DNA from: Deltaproteobacteria bacterium
GTDB lineage: Bacteria; Myxococcota_A; UBA9160; UBA4427
Length of the DNA: 64,000 nucleotides
Assembly: GCA_016713665.1 (NCBI GenBank)
Contig: JADJOR010000005.1
Location: 62,001 to 126,000, forward strand
Direction: 5' to 3'
This document shows, one piece after another, positions 18,243 through 27,231 of the stretch. The notes under the pieces are model-generated. The model ran no database searches, was not told the DNA's origin, and saw only the letters and a program-made list of their open reading frames with translations. The position numbers were made by a program, and so were the translations under genes. Every line of letters starts with the position of its first letter. Within the stretch, counting starts at the first letter, position 1.

Positions 18243-19079
18243 TCAGCTCCCCGCCTTCCGCTCGGACTTTCGTTCGGCCAGCCGCTCGGCCCGCGCGATC
18301 AGCTCCATCGCGGAGCGCTCGAGCACGACGCCCCCGTCGACCGGCAGGATGCGCGCCGTCACGAAGCTCGAGGCGGGCGACGCGAGGAAGAGCGCCGCCT
18401 GCGCGATGTCCGCCGGCGTCCCGTGGCGCTCGAGCGGGGTCCAGGCCTCGAGCTTCTCGCCGATGCCCGGGACCGCCTCGAGCAGGCTCCGCTTCATGTT
18501 CTCCGTCGTGACGGCCCCGACGCGGATCGCGTTGACCCGGATCCGCGGCGCGTACTCCATCGCCATCATCCGCGTCAGCTGCTCGAGGGCCGCCTTCGCC
18601 CCGCCGTAGGGAATCGAGCCGACGTTCGCGGCCCGGGCGAAGCCCGACGAGATGTTGACGACGGCCCCACCCCGCACGCGCATGTGCGGCGCGACGGCTC
18701 GCGTCAGATAGAAGGGCGCCTTGAAGTTGAGATCGAGGGCCGCCTCGAAGTGGTCGTCCTTCGCGTGCTTCGTCGGGACGTGGCCTCCGCCGCCCGCGTT
18801 GTTGACCAGCACGTCGATCCGTCCGAACGCGGCGAGCGCCTCGTCGACGATCCGCTCGGGCGCATCGCTCGCCGTCAGATCGCAGTCGACCGCGATCGCG
18901 CGCCCGCCCGCGGCCTCGATCGCCGCTTTCGTCTCGTCGAGCTCCGAGCACGTGCGCGCGACGCAGACGATCTCCGCCCCGACCTCCGCGAAGGACCGCG
19001 CGATCTCCGCGCCGATCCCGCGCCCCGCGCCCGTCACGATCGCGACCTTCCGGTCGAGTCGGAATGCGTCGAGGATCAC
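18243..19079 (-). CDS. Short-chain dehydrogenase/reductase
   Basis: A 278-residue classical SDR. The motifs are complete: IVTGAGRGIGAEIA (cofactor), LVNNAGGGG (NNAG), NISSGF (catalytic Ser) and PYGGAKAA (Tyr-x3-Lys). The start is a GTG at 19079, with GAGGAGG eleven bases upstream. It is close to glucose 1-dehydrogenase/7-alpha-hydroxysteroid dehydrogenase-like SDRs, but that does not define the substrate. It lies 5 bases upstream of the second SDR and 34 bases downstream of the frameshifted DUF1214 gene, all in one direction. Confidence 0.9.
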   Translation of the reverse strand: MILDAFRLDRKVAIVTGAGRGIGAEIARSFAEVGAEIVCVARTCSELDETKAAIEAAGGRAIAVDCDLTASDAPERIVDEALAAFGRIDVLVNNAGGGGHVPTKHAKDDHFEAALDLNFKAPFYLTRAVAPHMRVRGGAVVNISSGFARAANVGSIPYGGAKAALEQLTRMMAMEYAPRIRVNAIRVGAVTTENMKRSLLEAVPGIGEKLEAWTPLERHGTPADIAQAALFLASPASSFVTARILPVDGGVVLERSAMELIARAERLAERKSERKAGS

Positions 19080-19113
19080 GCCCCCGCCCTCCTCGCCGCG
19101 CGCCGTCCCCGCA

Positions 19114-20527
19114 TCAGAAGACGCGGTAGCGCTTGACGACGTGGCGCTGTCGGATCGCGATCTCCTGGCGCCGCTCTGCCGGCGTGACGCGCTTCGTGTC
19201 GGGCGGCAGATGGGCGAGCACGTCCTTCGCCTTCACGACCTTCATCGAGATCGACGGCCAGTCGGAGGGGTCGGGCGTCCGGCTGTAGGCCCAGCGCGGC
19301 GACATGAAGAAGACGGGATGGCCCGTCGTGTCGAGCCAGTTGTGGACGCCGGGATCCTCGTGGGCGACGACGAGGCGGATCACGCCGTCGGCGTCGACAT
19401 GGGATTGATGGCCGTTTCGGCTGCTGCAGCGATTCGCGTACTCGAGCGACTCGCCCCAGAGATTGCCGAGCTGGAAGCCGATGTAGTTGGGCTTCTTCTT
19501 GATCCGGTTCTCGATCACGATCGCCTCGTCCGGCGCGATCTCGCCGATGCCCCCGGCATAGAGATTGGTCGACATCCCGCCGCCCGTCGCCGCCGAGGCC
19601 GCGTTGATCGTGTTGAAGGCGTTCCTCGGAAACGCGACGCCGGGAAGACTCCCCGGACGCGGCCCGTAGGTCCCCATCGGAATCGTCCAGAACGCGTTCC
19701 AGAACCGGATCTGGTTGCGCACCGTCTCGCCGAAGGTCCGCAGCTGCGCGGCCGCCTGCTCCGAATCGTAGGCGGCCGGCGCCGTCCCCTCGGCGCCCTC
19801 CTGCACCATCTCGAAGTGGATCGCGTCCTCCCGCGCCCAGTCCTCGAAGATCTGGCGGCCGCTGATGTACTCCGCATAGCGCTCGGGCGGCGTCTCGGGC
19901 TTCGTCGGATGGGGCTGCTTCACGACCTTCAGCGTCGAGACGAAGTTGCCCTTCCAGCCCGCCGGCCGCTCCGGGCGCGAAGACGATCTCGAAGGACCCG
20001 TCGGGCTCGATGGCGATCGAGGACGAGTCGATCCGCCCGGTCTGGGTCTTCATGCCGGGACGCAGCTCCTGGAGCGTTCCCGAGTCGCCGGCGAGACAGC
20101 CCCAGCTCGCCTCGAAGATCATGTAATGCGGCGCCTTGCGGCCCGTCGGCGCCGGCGCCTCGCCGCGCCAGTGGCGCGCGTCGCCCATCTCGCCGCGCAG
20201 GCGATAGGTCTTTCGGCCGTCGATCGGCGTCGAGAAGTAGATCGCGTCGGGATTGTCGATCGTGCTGCGGGTGATGATCGAGAGCGCGTTGCGGAAATGC
20301 GGGCGGACCGGGTCCTGATGGAAGCTGCGCTCGATGGCGTTGTGGACGAAGCCCAGCAGGTAGCGATAGCCCTCGGCGAGATTGCGGTCCGAGGGCGGCG
20401 CGGGCATCAGCTCGGGCTGATCGATCGCGTCGCGGGCCTCGCCGAGCAGACCGATCACCTCGTCCCAGGCCGCTCGCAGCTTCTTCTGGGCGTCGTTCGC
20501 GTTCGCCGTCGGATGGGTCGTGGCCAT
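19114..20527 (-). pseudogene. DUF1214 domain protein, broken by a single-base frameshift
   Basis: Two overlapping minus-strand frames together make one protein of about 470 residues. The first 185 residues (MATTHPTANANDAQKKLRAA to GSFEIVFAP) start at the ATG at 20527, after GAGGAGG. The rest continues in another frame from ERPAGWKGNFVSTLKVV to KRYRVF, stopping at 19114. The switch falls at 19971-19972, where one extra C (G on the coding strand) turns CCC-GAG-CGG into CCC-GGA-GCG. DUF1214 proteins have a two-domain fold often found beside DUF1254 or degradation genes; the biochemical role is not established. An intact relative is at 24147-25241. With the extra base removed the gene is full length, so this is either a recent mutation or a consensus error. 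Confidence 0.75.
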
Positions 20528-20602
20528 GGGCTCCTCCTCTCGGGTTCCGTCTCCGACCGTCGCGCGCGATCCCGTGCGGTCACGCGGGGCGGCGAGCGGT
20601 CG

Positions 20603-21733
20603 TCATGCATCCCAGCCGAAGCGCTCGAAGAGCGGGGCCAGGTTCTTGCGGATCGCCTCGGCCTCGAGGCCGAACTCCTCGAGGCTGTAGGTGTGACGGG
20701 TCTTGTGCTCGCGCTCGCGCGTCGCCTGACCCGCGAGCCATTCGCGATACTCGGCCGACATCGGGAGCCCGAGGTCCTGGTAGAGCTTCTCGATCGTCGC
20801 CGCGGGATCCGAGGTCAGGTCGCGGTAGTCCACGACGGCGCCCTTGACCTCGGGATGCGCGGCGAGGAACTCGAGCGGATGCTTGTAGGTGTGCCAGGAC
20901 TGATCCGCGAGGATCTGAAGGCATCGATTCTGGCGCTCCGGATCCCAGCCGAGCTGCTTCCAGCCGGCGCGCACGAGCTTGAGCAGGCTCGGGATCGTCT
21001 CGTTCGGGTCGCGGACGTTCACGATGAAGCGCGCGTTCGGGAAGGCCTCGTGGAGCGACGCGACGCGACCCGAGTACATCGGGTTCTTGCTGAGGTGGAT
21101 CTTCCCGGGGCCGTTCAGGTAGAGCTGGCGCTTCACGCACTCGCGATAGAAGTCGTTGTAGCGCCGTCGCTTCCGCTCGGGCCAGTCGTTCATGTAGTAG
21201 AAGTCGAGCTCGCCCATGTAGGGCATCTTCGTGATCCAGAAGCCCGCGGCCATCGACCAGTAGAGGACGATGTCGTCCTCCTCCGGCTCCGTCAGCCCCA
21301 TCTCGTGCATGTGGCGCATCGGGCCATAACGCCAGTCCTCCCAGGCCTTGACCTGACCGGCGAGAAATCCGCGCCAGTGCTCCGCGTCGTGGCGGGCGAT
21401 CCGGCGGATGAGCTTCTTCTGGATCAACGAGGGGAAATAGAGCTCATAGAGGAGGAACGAGCTGAAGCGACCGCGGTCGGACGAGAGCAGCCGATGCGTC
21501 AGCGTCGTCCCGCTCCGGGCATGGCCCACCATGAAGATCGGCGAAGCGACCGGGACCTTCTGAAGGTCGGGGTAGAAGAGCCGGTCCAGGAGGAAGCAGA
21601 CGGCGTGGAAGGTCGAGATGATCGGAACGCCGAGCAGGAGCACCACGAGGTAGTAGCGGCGTGCCTTCGGAACCTTCTCGTTCCAGGCAAGCCCGATCAT
21701 CTTGAAGTAGTTGCTGAAGTCGAAGAAGAACAT
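20603..21733 (-). CDS. Membrane-anchored sulfotransferase family protein
   Basis: A 376-residue sulfotransferase with an N-terminal membrane segment (YYLVVLLLGVPIISTFHAV, about residues 27-49). The phosphosulfate loop is IFMVGHARSGTTLTHRL (RSGTT at residues 73-77) and the 3'-phosphate motif is RFIVNVRDPNETIPSLL. The catalytic region faces a membrane-proximal acceptor, perhaps a lipid. The ATG at 21733 is used; the frame extends upstream to a TTG at 21808, but the extension looks like leader sequence. It may be the first gene of the leftward operon: the DUF1214 gene begins 75 bases downstream of its stop. It is divergent from the VTT membrane protein gene. Confidence 0.87.
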   Translation of the reverse strand: MFFFDFSNYFKMIGLAWNEKVPKARRYYLVVLLLGVPIISTFHAVCFLLDRLFYPDLQKVPVASPIFMVGHARSGTTLTHRLLSSDRGRFSSFLLYELYFPSLIQKKLIRRIARHDAEHWRGFLAGQVKAWEDWRYGPMRHMHEMGLTEPEEDDIVLYWSMAAGFWITKMPYMGELDFYYMNDWPERKRRRYNDFYRECVKRQLYLNGPGKIHLSKNPMYSGRVASLHEAFPNARFIVNVRDPNETIPSLLKLVRAGWKQLGWDPERQNRCLQILADQSWHTYKHPLEFLAAHPEVKGAVVDYRDLTSDPAATIEKLYQDLGLPMSAEYREWLAGQATREREHKTRHTYSLEEFGLEAEAIRKNLAPLFERFGWDA

Positions 21734-21929
21734 GGCGGTCGCCCGGATTCGGAGGAATGGACGTCGGACGGGCGAAGCGTTGGTACTCGATCCCGGGGGC
21801 GGGTGCAATCGAACGCGGGGACCGAAGCCCGACCCGATCGACGATTCGATCGACGCTCCGGTCGAGGAGGCGAAACGACGCCCGATCTCGATATCGTCGG
21901 GCCTTCGCGCCGCAGGGAGACACGTCCGT

Positions 21930-22685
21930 TTGTCCGTCTACGCCACATCCGAGCGCTTCGAACGAGCCCCGGGGAGCGATGGACCCCGGCGCCGCGGCCT
22001 CGGCGCGATCTTCGGATCCCTCGCGATCGCCGCAGCCTTCGCGGTCCCGATCGCGCTCTCGCTCCTCGCGGCGGGGCCCGGTCTCGCTGCGGAAGCGGGC
22101 GACGCGGCGACGGCCAATGCCCTGCCCGCCTGGGCCCAGGCAGCCTTCGAGAGCCTGCGCGGGATCCCGCCCCTGTTCTTCTTCGGAGCCCTCGTCGCCG
22201 CGACGTTCGTGCCCTTTCCGGTCGGCGTCTTCTATCTGGCGGCGGGGGTCGTCTACGGCGTCGGACCGGCCCTCGCCTGGATCGCCTGCTCGCTCGCCGC
22301 GAGCAATCTGATCCTCCACACCGCCGCGCGCCTCTTCCTGCGCCCCCATCTCGAGCCCATCGTCGTCCGCCGCGGCTACCGCATACCGCGCTTCGAGTCG
22401 GGCTTCGACGAGATCCTCTTCATCACGTTGATCCGGCTGACGCCCGGCATCCCCTACTTCCTGCAGAACCTGATCCTCGCCGTCGCGCAGCTCGACCTGA
22501 TCCGATTCCTCGTCCTCTCGGTCGCGATCCAGATGATCTACGTGACGGGCTTCGTCGTGCTCGGCCGCTCGGCGCTCGACGGCCAGCTCGGCTGGGCGCT
22601 CGCCGGACTCGCGGGCCTCGTCGCCGTCTCGGCCGTCGCGCGCATCGTCGTGCGCCGCCGCAAGCCGGGGGAGCCCCCGATCTGA
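21930..22685 (+). CDS. VTT (TVP38/TMEM64, DedA-like) membrane protein
   Basis: An integral membrane protein of about 251 residues with the VTT/SNARE-associated domain. FFFGALVAATFVPFPVGVFY and the signature RLTPGIPYFLQN are visible among four to six hydrophobic helices, ending in a basic tail (RRRKPGEPP). Relatives are proposed to move phospholipids or maintain membrane potential. The start is uncertain: the frame is open from 21711, but the first 73 codons look non-coding. A TTG at 21930, ten bases after AGGGAGA, gives a sensible N-terminus (LSVYATSERFER). It is divergent from the sulfotransferase gene and followed by an anomalous G-rich stretch. Confidence 0.8.
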   Translation: MSVYATSERFERAPGSDGPRRRGLGAIFGSLAIAAAFAVPIALSLLAAGPGLAAEAGDAATANALPAWAQAAFESLRGIPPLFFFGALVAATFVPFPVGVFYLAAGVVYGVGPALAWIACSLAASNLILHTAARLFLRPHLEPIVVRRGYRIPRFESGFDEILFITLIRLTPGIPYFLQNLILAVAQLDLIRFLVLSVAIQMIYVTGFVVLGRSALDGQLGWALAGLAGLVAVSAVARIVVRRRKPGEPPI

Positions 22686-23036
22686 GGGCGGCGTCGAACC
22701 GCAGCCTATGCGTCGGCGGTGCGTTCCGCCGGTCTCGGGGCGGGTGGGCGGGCCCCGGCCAAACAGGCGCGCCCGGGGTCTCCGCGCGCGGGCGGTCCGG
22801 GAGCCGGCGGGGCCCTGGGCCTCCCGGTGGCGGGCGGCCCGGCTCCGCCGCGGGGGCGCCCCCCGGCGGGGTCGGCGGGGGGGGGCGGGCGGCGGGGGGG
22901 GTTCCGGGGCGGGGGCGGGCTCTCGTGTCTCGGGGCGCGGCGCGGCCCGGCCAAGGCGACGGGGAGTGTCGATCGCGAGTCCTGGCTTCCGCTCGTCGAC
23001 AAAGGTCACATTCGTTCCCGGTTCCCTGCGTCGCCT
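22686..23036. other. G-tract intergenic stretch grading into AT-richer DNA
   Basis: There is no gene here. From about 22731 to 22950 the plus strand is dominated by G-runs, including nine Gs at 22877-22885 and eight at 22894-22901, denser than anything else nearby. From about 22980 the composition changes to clearly AT-richer sequence that continues to about 23410. The G-runs could form G-quadruplexes or slow polymerases. They could equally be low-quality consensus. Confidence 0.6.
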
Positions 23037-23402
23037 TCAAAACGTCGCCGAATTCCACCCAATCAGCTGTTCGATGGCCTGATGGATTCCGAATGCCGAC
23101 GTCTTTTCGATAAAAATTCCTCGAGAGTAGACACGACTATCGAATGACTTCGAGGACTTCAACTCGTACCATATTGCACATCGATGCCTCCCAACGACTG
23201 CCATCAGGAATCTACTCCATTCACTCCATCGCTCTTCTGCTGGCCTGGGTACAGGAACATCTCGATGGACTACGTTGAGGTCTGAACGATTTCTGACACC
23301 TCCAAAAACAATGGGCTCAAGCTCCTCTCCATTCCTTCTGCCCTCACCTACAAGAAAAGTACGGAAGGATTGTTCGTCGGGAATTACACGTCGTGACATC
23401 AA
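23037..23402 (-). CDS. Small hypothetical protein with atypical codon use
   Basis: A possible 121-residue protein, from an ATG at 23402 (MSRRVIPDEQSFRTFLVG) to a TGA at 23037, ending QLIGWNSATF. Its codons often end in A or T, unlike all neighbouring genes, and the local DNA is AT-richer. No family is recognised; the protein is basic, with several Trp and Arg residues. There is no convincing ribosome site. The frame is open upstream into the isochorismatase-like gene, so openness alone is weak evidence. It may be a transferred fragment or a chance frame in an anomalous island. Confidence 0.28.
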   Translation of the reverse strand: MMSRRVIPDEQSFRTFLVGEGRRNGEELEPIVFGGVRNRSDLNVVHRDVPVPRPAEERWSEWSRFLMAVVGRHRCAIWYELKSSKSFDSRVYSRGIFIEKTSAFGIHQAIEQLIGWNSATF

Positions 23403-23419
23403 ACTCGATAGCGCCCCCC

Positions 23420-24039
23420 TCACCCCCGCCAGCGCTTCGAGAGCGCCTCGACACCCGACAGCGTCACCAGCCCGTCGAGGGTGTACTGGAGCACCATCTC
23501 GCCGTACTCCTTCGGATACCCGATCACCGCGTCCCGCGGCACGACGACGTCGTAGCCGTGGTTCACGGCCTCGATCGAGATCCCGATGATCCCGCGGTTG
23601 AGCGACACGCCGGCGGCGACGACCGTGCGCGTGCCGAGGCTGCGGAGGATCGAGTCGAGGTCGGTGCCCGCGAAGGGCGAGATGCCATGGAGGCGGAGCG
23701 AAACGAGATCGCTCGCGTCGAAGAGCTCGGGCATGACCTCGACGGCGGGGAGCCGAGCGGGAGGTGCTCGGGATCCTCGAGGAGCCGGTTGACGAAGGGC
23801 ATGTTGCGATAGCTGCCGACGCGATCCGGGCGGAAGGCGGCGCTGCAGTGGACGATGCGCATGCCGGCCGATCGCGCGGCGGCGTAGAGCGAGGCGCAGC
23901 GCGCGAGGAGCCCCGACTCCTGCACCGCCTTGCGCGGCGCCTCGTAGCGGGAAAGATCGCCGACGATGCCGCGCTGCATCTCCATCGAGAGGATCGTCGT
24001 GTGGGCGGGGTCGACCCGCGCAGAGAGCTCGGCATTCAT
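23420..24039 (-). pseudogene. Isochorismatase-family hydrolase, frameshifted
   Basis: Two minus-strand frames combine into one cysteine-hydrolase-fold protein of about 206 residues. The first part (MNAELSARVDPAHTTILSME to HLPLGSP) starts at the ATG at 24039, after GGAGGAA. The second part (AVEVMPELFDASDL to ALSKRWRG) ends at 23420. The break is at the four-G run 23747-23750, where one missing base restores the frame. The usual catalytic Cys position (GV-x-T-x2-C) reads GVSLNRGII and the Asp of the D-x-Q motif is Glu (EMQ), so even a repaired protein may not be a classical hydrolase. Family members cleave amides or vinyl ethers. It is divergent from the DUF1214 gene at 24147. Confidence 0.72.
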
Positions 24040-24146
24040 CGCATCTCTTCCTCCGGTTGCGCTCGCGAGGGCGGCGCTTGCGAAGCCTAGCCCTTCGGCG
24101 AGAATGCGCGGGAGGTCGCCGGGGCGACGAAGAGGGAGTGGGCGAC

Positions 24147-25241
24147 ATGGACGGATCGGATCCGATCGGACGACTCGCGACCGGGGAGAGCTGGGACGCG
24201 CTCTGCGACCATCTGAAGCGCACGGGCCACGCGGTCCTCGCCGCGGCCCCCGACGATCCCTTCGAGCGCGCCGAGGGTCTTCGCTACGTCGCCCGCCTCG
24301 CGCGGGGCTTCCTCAAGGATCTCGTCGCCGACGCGCAGCCGGCGCGGCTCGCCTTCGTCCCCGGCGACTGGCTGAAGATCGGCCTCGACAATCCGGACTA
24401 CGCCTACTTCGGCGCGAAGATCGAGGCGGGGGCGCGCTACGTCCTGCGCGGGCGGATGAACGACGCGGCGCGGATCGGCTTCGGGCTGTATTCCGGGGGC
24501 CTCGGGACCCCGACGGGCCTCGTCTGCGACGCCTATCTCGACAGCACGGCCCTCGCGCCCGATGCCGACGGCCGCTTCGAGATCCCGATCGGCCCCGGCG
24601 AGGCGGCCGGCCGCGGACTGCGCTCGGGCTCCGCGACCAACAACTTCAACGCCCGCATCACGCTGCTACACCGCGCGACCGACCGGCTCCCGGAGCTCGA
24701 GCTCGTCCGCCTCGACGCCGCCACGAAGCCGGCCCCCCTCGACCCGGCTGCCTTCGCGAACGGGCTCGAGCGGGTCGGGCGGGTCCTCGAGGGCACGGTG
24801 GGCCAGTTCCTGGCCTGGACGAAGTCCTTCGCGGAGCATCGCCACGAGATCCGCGAGATCGACCCGAAGCTCTCCGCCGCGGCCCAGGGCGATCCGAAGA
24901 CGCGTTATTTCTACAGCTACTGGGAGATCGCGGAAGACGAGGCCTTCGTCGTCGACCTCGAGCCGCCGCCCTGCGAGTACTGGAATCTCCAGATCGGGAA
25001 CCACTGGCTCGAGTCCTTCGACTTCATGAGCTTCGGGACCCACGTGAATCCCGCGACGGCCGTCTTCGACGAACGGGGCCGCGTCCGCGTCGTCGTGGCG
25101 CGCCGGGATCCCGGCGTCCCGAACTGGCTCGACACCGCAGGCCACGCCCGGGGCGGACTCGCGCTGCGCTGGGTCGGGGCCGACCGGATCCCCGAGACGA
25201 AGGCCCGGGTCGTCCCGATCGCGTCGCTCCAGTCGCGTTAG
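24147..25241 (+). CDS. DUF1214 domain-containing protein
   Basis: A 364-residue intact DUF1214 protein. Characteristic parts are DNPDYAYFGAKIEAGARYVL (near residue 80), DGRFEIPIGP, CEYWNLQIGNHW and RVRVVVARRDPGVPNWLDT near the C-terminus. It is shorter than, and clearly distinct from, the frameshifted relative at 19114-20527. The function is not established; the domain is widespread in proteobacteria and actinobacteria with hydrophobic-compound catabolism. The ATG at 24147 is preferred over upstream in-frame codons because of the preceding AGAGGGAG site. It is convergent with the amidohydrolase gene, 64 bases away. Confidence 0.82.
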   Translation: MDGSDPIGRLATGESWDALCDHLKRTGHAVLAAAPDDPFERAEGLRYVARLARGFLKDLVADAQPARLAFVPGDWLKIGLDNPDYAYFGAKIEAGARYVLRGRMNDAARIGFGLYSGGLGTPTGLVCDAYLDSTALAPDADGRFEIPIGPGEAAGRGLRSGSATNNFNARITLLHRATDRLPELELVRLDAATKPAPLDPAAFANGLERVGRVLEGTVGQFLAWTKSFAEHRHEIREIDPKLSAAAQGDPKTRYFYSYWEIAEDEAFVVDLEPPPCEYWNLQIGNHWLESFDFMSFGTHVNPATAVFDERGRVRVVVARRDPGVPNWLDTAGHARGGLALRWVGADRIPETKARVVPIASLQSR

Positions 25242-25305
25242 GCGGTCGTCGTCGGGCGTCGGTCCTCAGCCGACGTCGCCGGGCGTCAGCCGACACCCCC
25301 CGGCG

Positions 25306-27063
25306 TCACGAGGCGCTTCGGGCCGCCCGGATGTCGGCGATCCAGGTCTCGAGCGGAACGGTTCGGGTATCGCGCCCGGAGCGCAGGATCGTCCCCGGTC
25401 GCGCGCCCGTCTCGGCGCCGTCGCGCACGACGACGTTCCCGTTCACGATCACGTGGTCCACGCCGATCGCGTCCGCATAGAGCCGCGCCGCGTCCGCCGG
25501 CAGATCGGCCCGCGTGTAGGTCGGCCCCTTCGCGATGCGGTCTCCGTCGAAGACGACGACGTCGGCATGGAAGCCGACCTCGAGACGTCCCCGCTCCCGC
25601 AGCCCGTAGAGCCGCGCCGGCACGTCCGTCAGCTGGCGCACCCCTTCCTCGAGCGAGACGAGCTTCATCTCGCGAACGCCGCGGCCGAGCAGCTGGGTCG
25701 TGAAGGCGAAGGTGTCGATCATGTCGAGATGGGCTCCCGCATCCGAGGCGCCCACGATCGTGCGCGGATCCGTCCAGGATTCGCCGCGGAGCCGCCAGCT
25801 CTCGGCGTCGGTCTGCCCCTCGGCGGGCGAGGAGAACGAGGTCCGCAATCCCTCCGAGAGCGCGAGATCGAGCAGGAGATCGAAGGGATCGACGCCCCGC
25901 TCCTTCGCGATCGAGTCGAGCGTTCGCCCCTTCAGACCCGCGTTCTGCGGCGCGAAGGTCTCCTCGACGGCGATCTGGCCCCAGCGCGTCAACGCCTTGA
26001 GCGGCCCCGCGCCCTGCTCCTCGGCCCCGCGGCGCAGCTCCGCGCGAACGGAGGGATCCGCCAGGGCCTTCATCCGCTCGTCGATCGACAGCTGCATGAT
26101 CTTCGCCCAGCGCGGCAGCGCGTCGAAGCCGAACGCCGAATGGAGATTGACGCGCCCGACGATCTCCTGGGGCACCGTCAACGCGAGCACGACCGCCCCG
26201 CGCTCGGCCGCGTAATCCGACGCCGCGAGCTGGTTGATCGCCACCTCCGGCATGTCGGAGCGCGGCGCGATCAGATTCCAGTTGAGCGCCCGCTGCGCCT
26301 CGAGGGACATGCGGGTCAGGATCTCCTTGTCCTCTTCGCTGAAGGTGCTCGTGCCCGGCAGCATCTCGAGCGAGGTCCCGGGGAACTCGCCCGTGACACG
26401 ACAGAGCGCGTAGAGCTCCTCGAGGGTCGCATGGCGCGACGGGACGGGCTGGCCGTCGGCGTCGTTGTGCGCCGCCGACCGCGTCGACGAGAATCCGAGC
26501 CCGCCCTCGGAGAGCGAGCGACGCAGCAGGGCCTTCATCGCGTCGAGCTCGGCCGGCGTCGCCGAAGCCCCGACGGCCCGCTCGCCCATGACGACCCGCC
26601 GGATCGCCGAGTGACCGACCATGAAGCCCGCATTGACCGCGAGGCGTCCGTCGAGCAGCCCGAGATATTCACCGAAGCTCGACCAGCTCCACGGCACCCC
26701 TTCCCGCAGGCTCGCGAGCGGCATGCCCTCGACGCGTGCCAGCATGCGCATCAGGTATTCGCCTGCGTCGGGCGTGAGCGGCGCGATCGAGAAGCCGCAG
26801 TTGCCGCCGACGACGGTCGTGACGCCGTGATAGAGGGAAGGCGAGACCGTCGGATCCCAGAAGACCTGGGCGTCGTAATGCGTGTGGACGTCGACGAAGC
26901 CCGGGGCGACGATGCGTCCGGTCGCGTCGATCGTCTCGCGAGCCGGGCCCGAGAGCTCGCCGATCGCGCGGATGCGCCCGTCTCGCAGGGCGACGTCGGC
27001 CCGCCGCGCAGGTGCGCCGCTTCCGTCCACGACCAGGCCGCCACGAATCAGGATGTCGTCCAT
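25306..27063 (-). CDS. N-acyl-D-amino-acid deacylase-type amidohydrolase
   Basis: A 585-residue metal-dependent amidohydrolase of the D-aminoacylase/dihydroorotase superfamily. The first strand holds LIRGGLVVDGSGAPARRADV. The metal-binding HxH is VDVHTHYDAQVFWDP (near residue 66), and the conserved metal/catalytic Asp is in SDAGAHLDMID. The C-terminal composite domain ends GNVVVRDGAETGARPG. Relatives hydrolyse N-acyl-D-amino acids; substrate range varies. GGGGGAGGAG precedes the ATG at 27063. The frame stays open beyond 28 kb, but that extension is opposite the YjgN gene and is not coding. It is divergent from that gene with a 168-bp gap. Confidence 0.88.
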   Translation of the reverse strand: MDDILIRGGLVVDGSGAPARRADVALRDGRIRAIGELSGPARETIDATGRIVAPGFVDVHTHYDAQVFWDPTVSPSLYHGVTTVVGGNCGFSIAPLTPDAGEYLMRMLARVEGMPLASLREGVPWSWSSFGEYLGLLDGRLAVNAGFMVGHSAIRRVVMGERAVGASATPAELDAMKALLRRSLSEGGLGFSSTRSAAHNDADGQPVPSRHATLEELYALCRVTGEFPGTSLEMLPGTSTFSEEDKEILTRMSLEAQRALNWNLIAPRSDMPEVAINQLAASDYAAERGAVVLALTVPQEIVGRVNLHSAFGFDALPRWAKIMQLSIDERMKALADPSVRAELRRGAEEQGAGPLKALTRWGQIAVEETFAPQNAGLKGRTLDSIAKERGVDPFDLLLDLALSEGLRTSFSSPAEGQTDAESWRLRGESWTDPRTIVGASDAGAHLDMIDTFAFTTQLLGRGVREMKLVSLEEGVRQLTDVPARLYGLRERGRLEVGFHADVVVFDGDRIAKGPTYTRADLPADAARLYADAIGVDHVIVNGNVVVRDGAETGARPGTILRSGRDTRTVPLETWIADIRAARSAS

Positions 27064-27231
27064 CGGTGCTCCTCCCCCTCGTCCGCACGATAGGTCATTC
27101 CCGCGCGCGTCGAGGGGTGACCCGCAGGCCCGCCGATTCCGCTGGCCAGCGGGGCGACCGCCTGACATATTGACCTCGATCCGATCCGAACCGACCCGAA
27201 CCGACCCGCGAAGCACGAGCAGGAGGCCCCG

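Noticed and set aside
24040..24146. N-terminal extension of the DUF1214 protein from an upstream ATG at 24057
   Set aside because: The added 30 residues are Arg/Gly-rich shadow sequence and a better ribosome site precedes the ATG at 24147.
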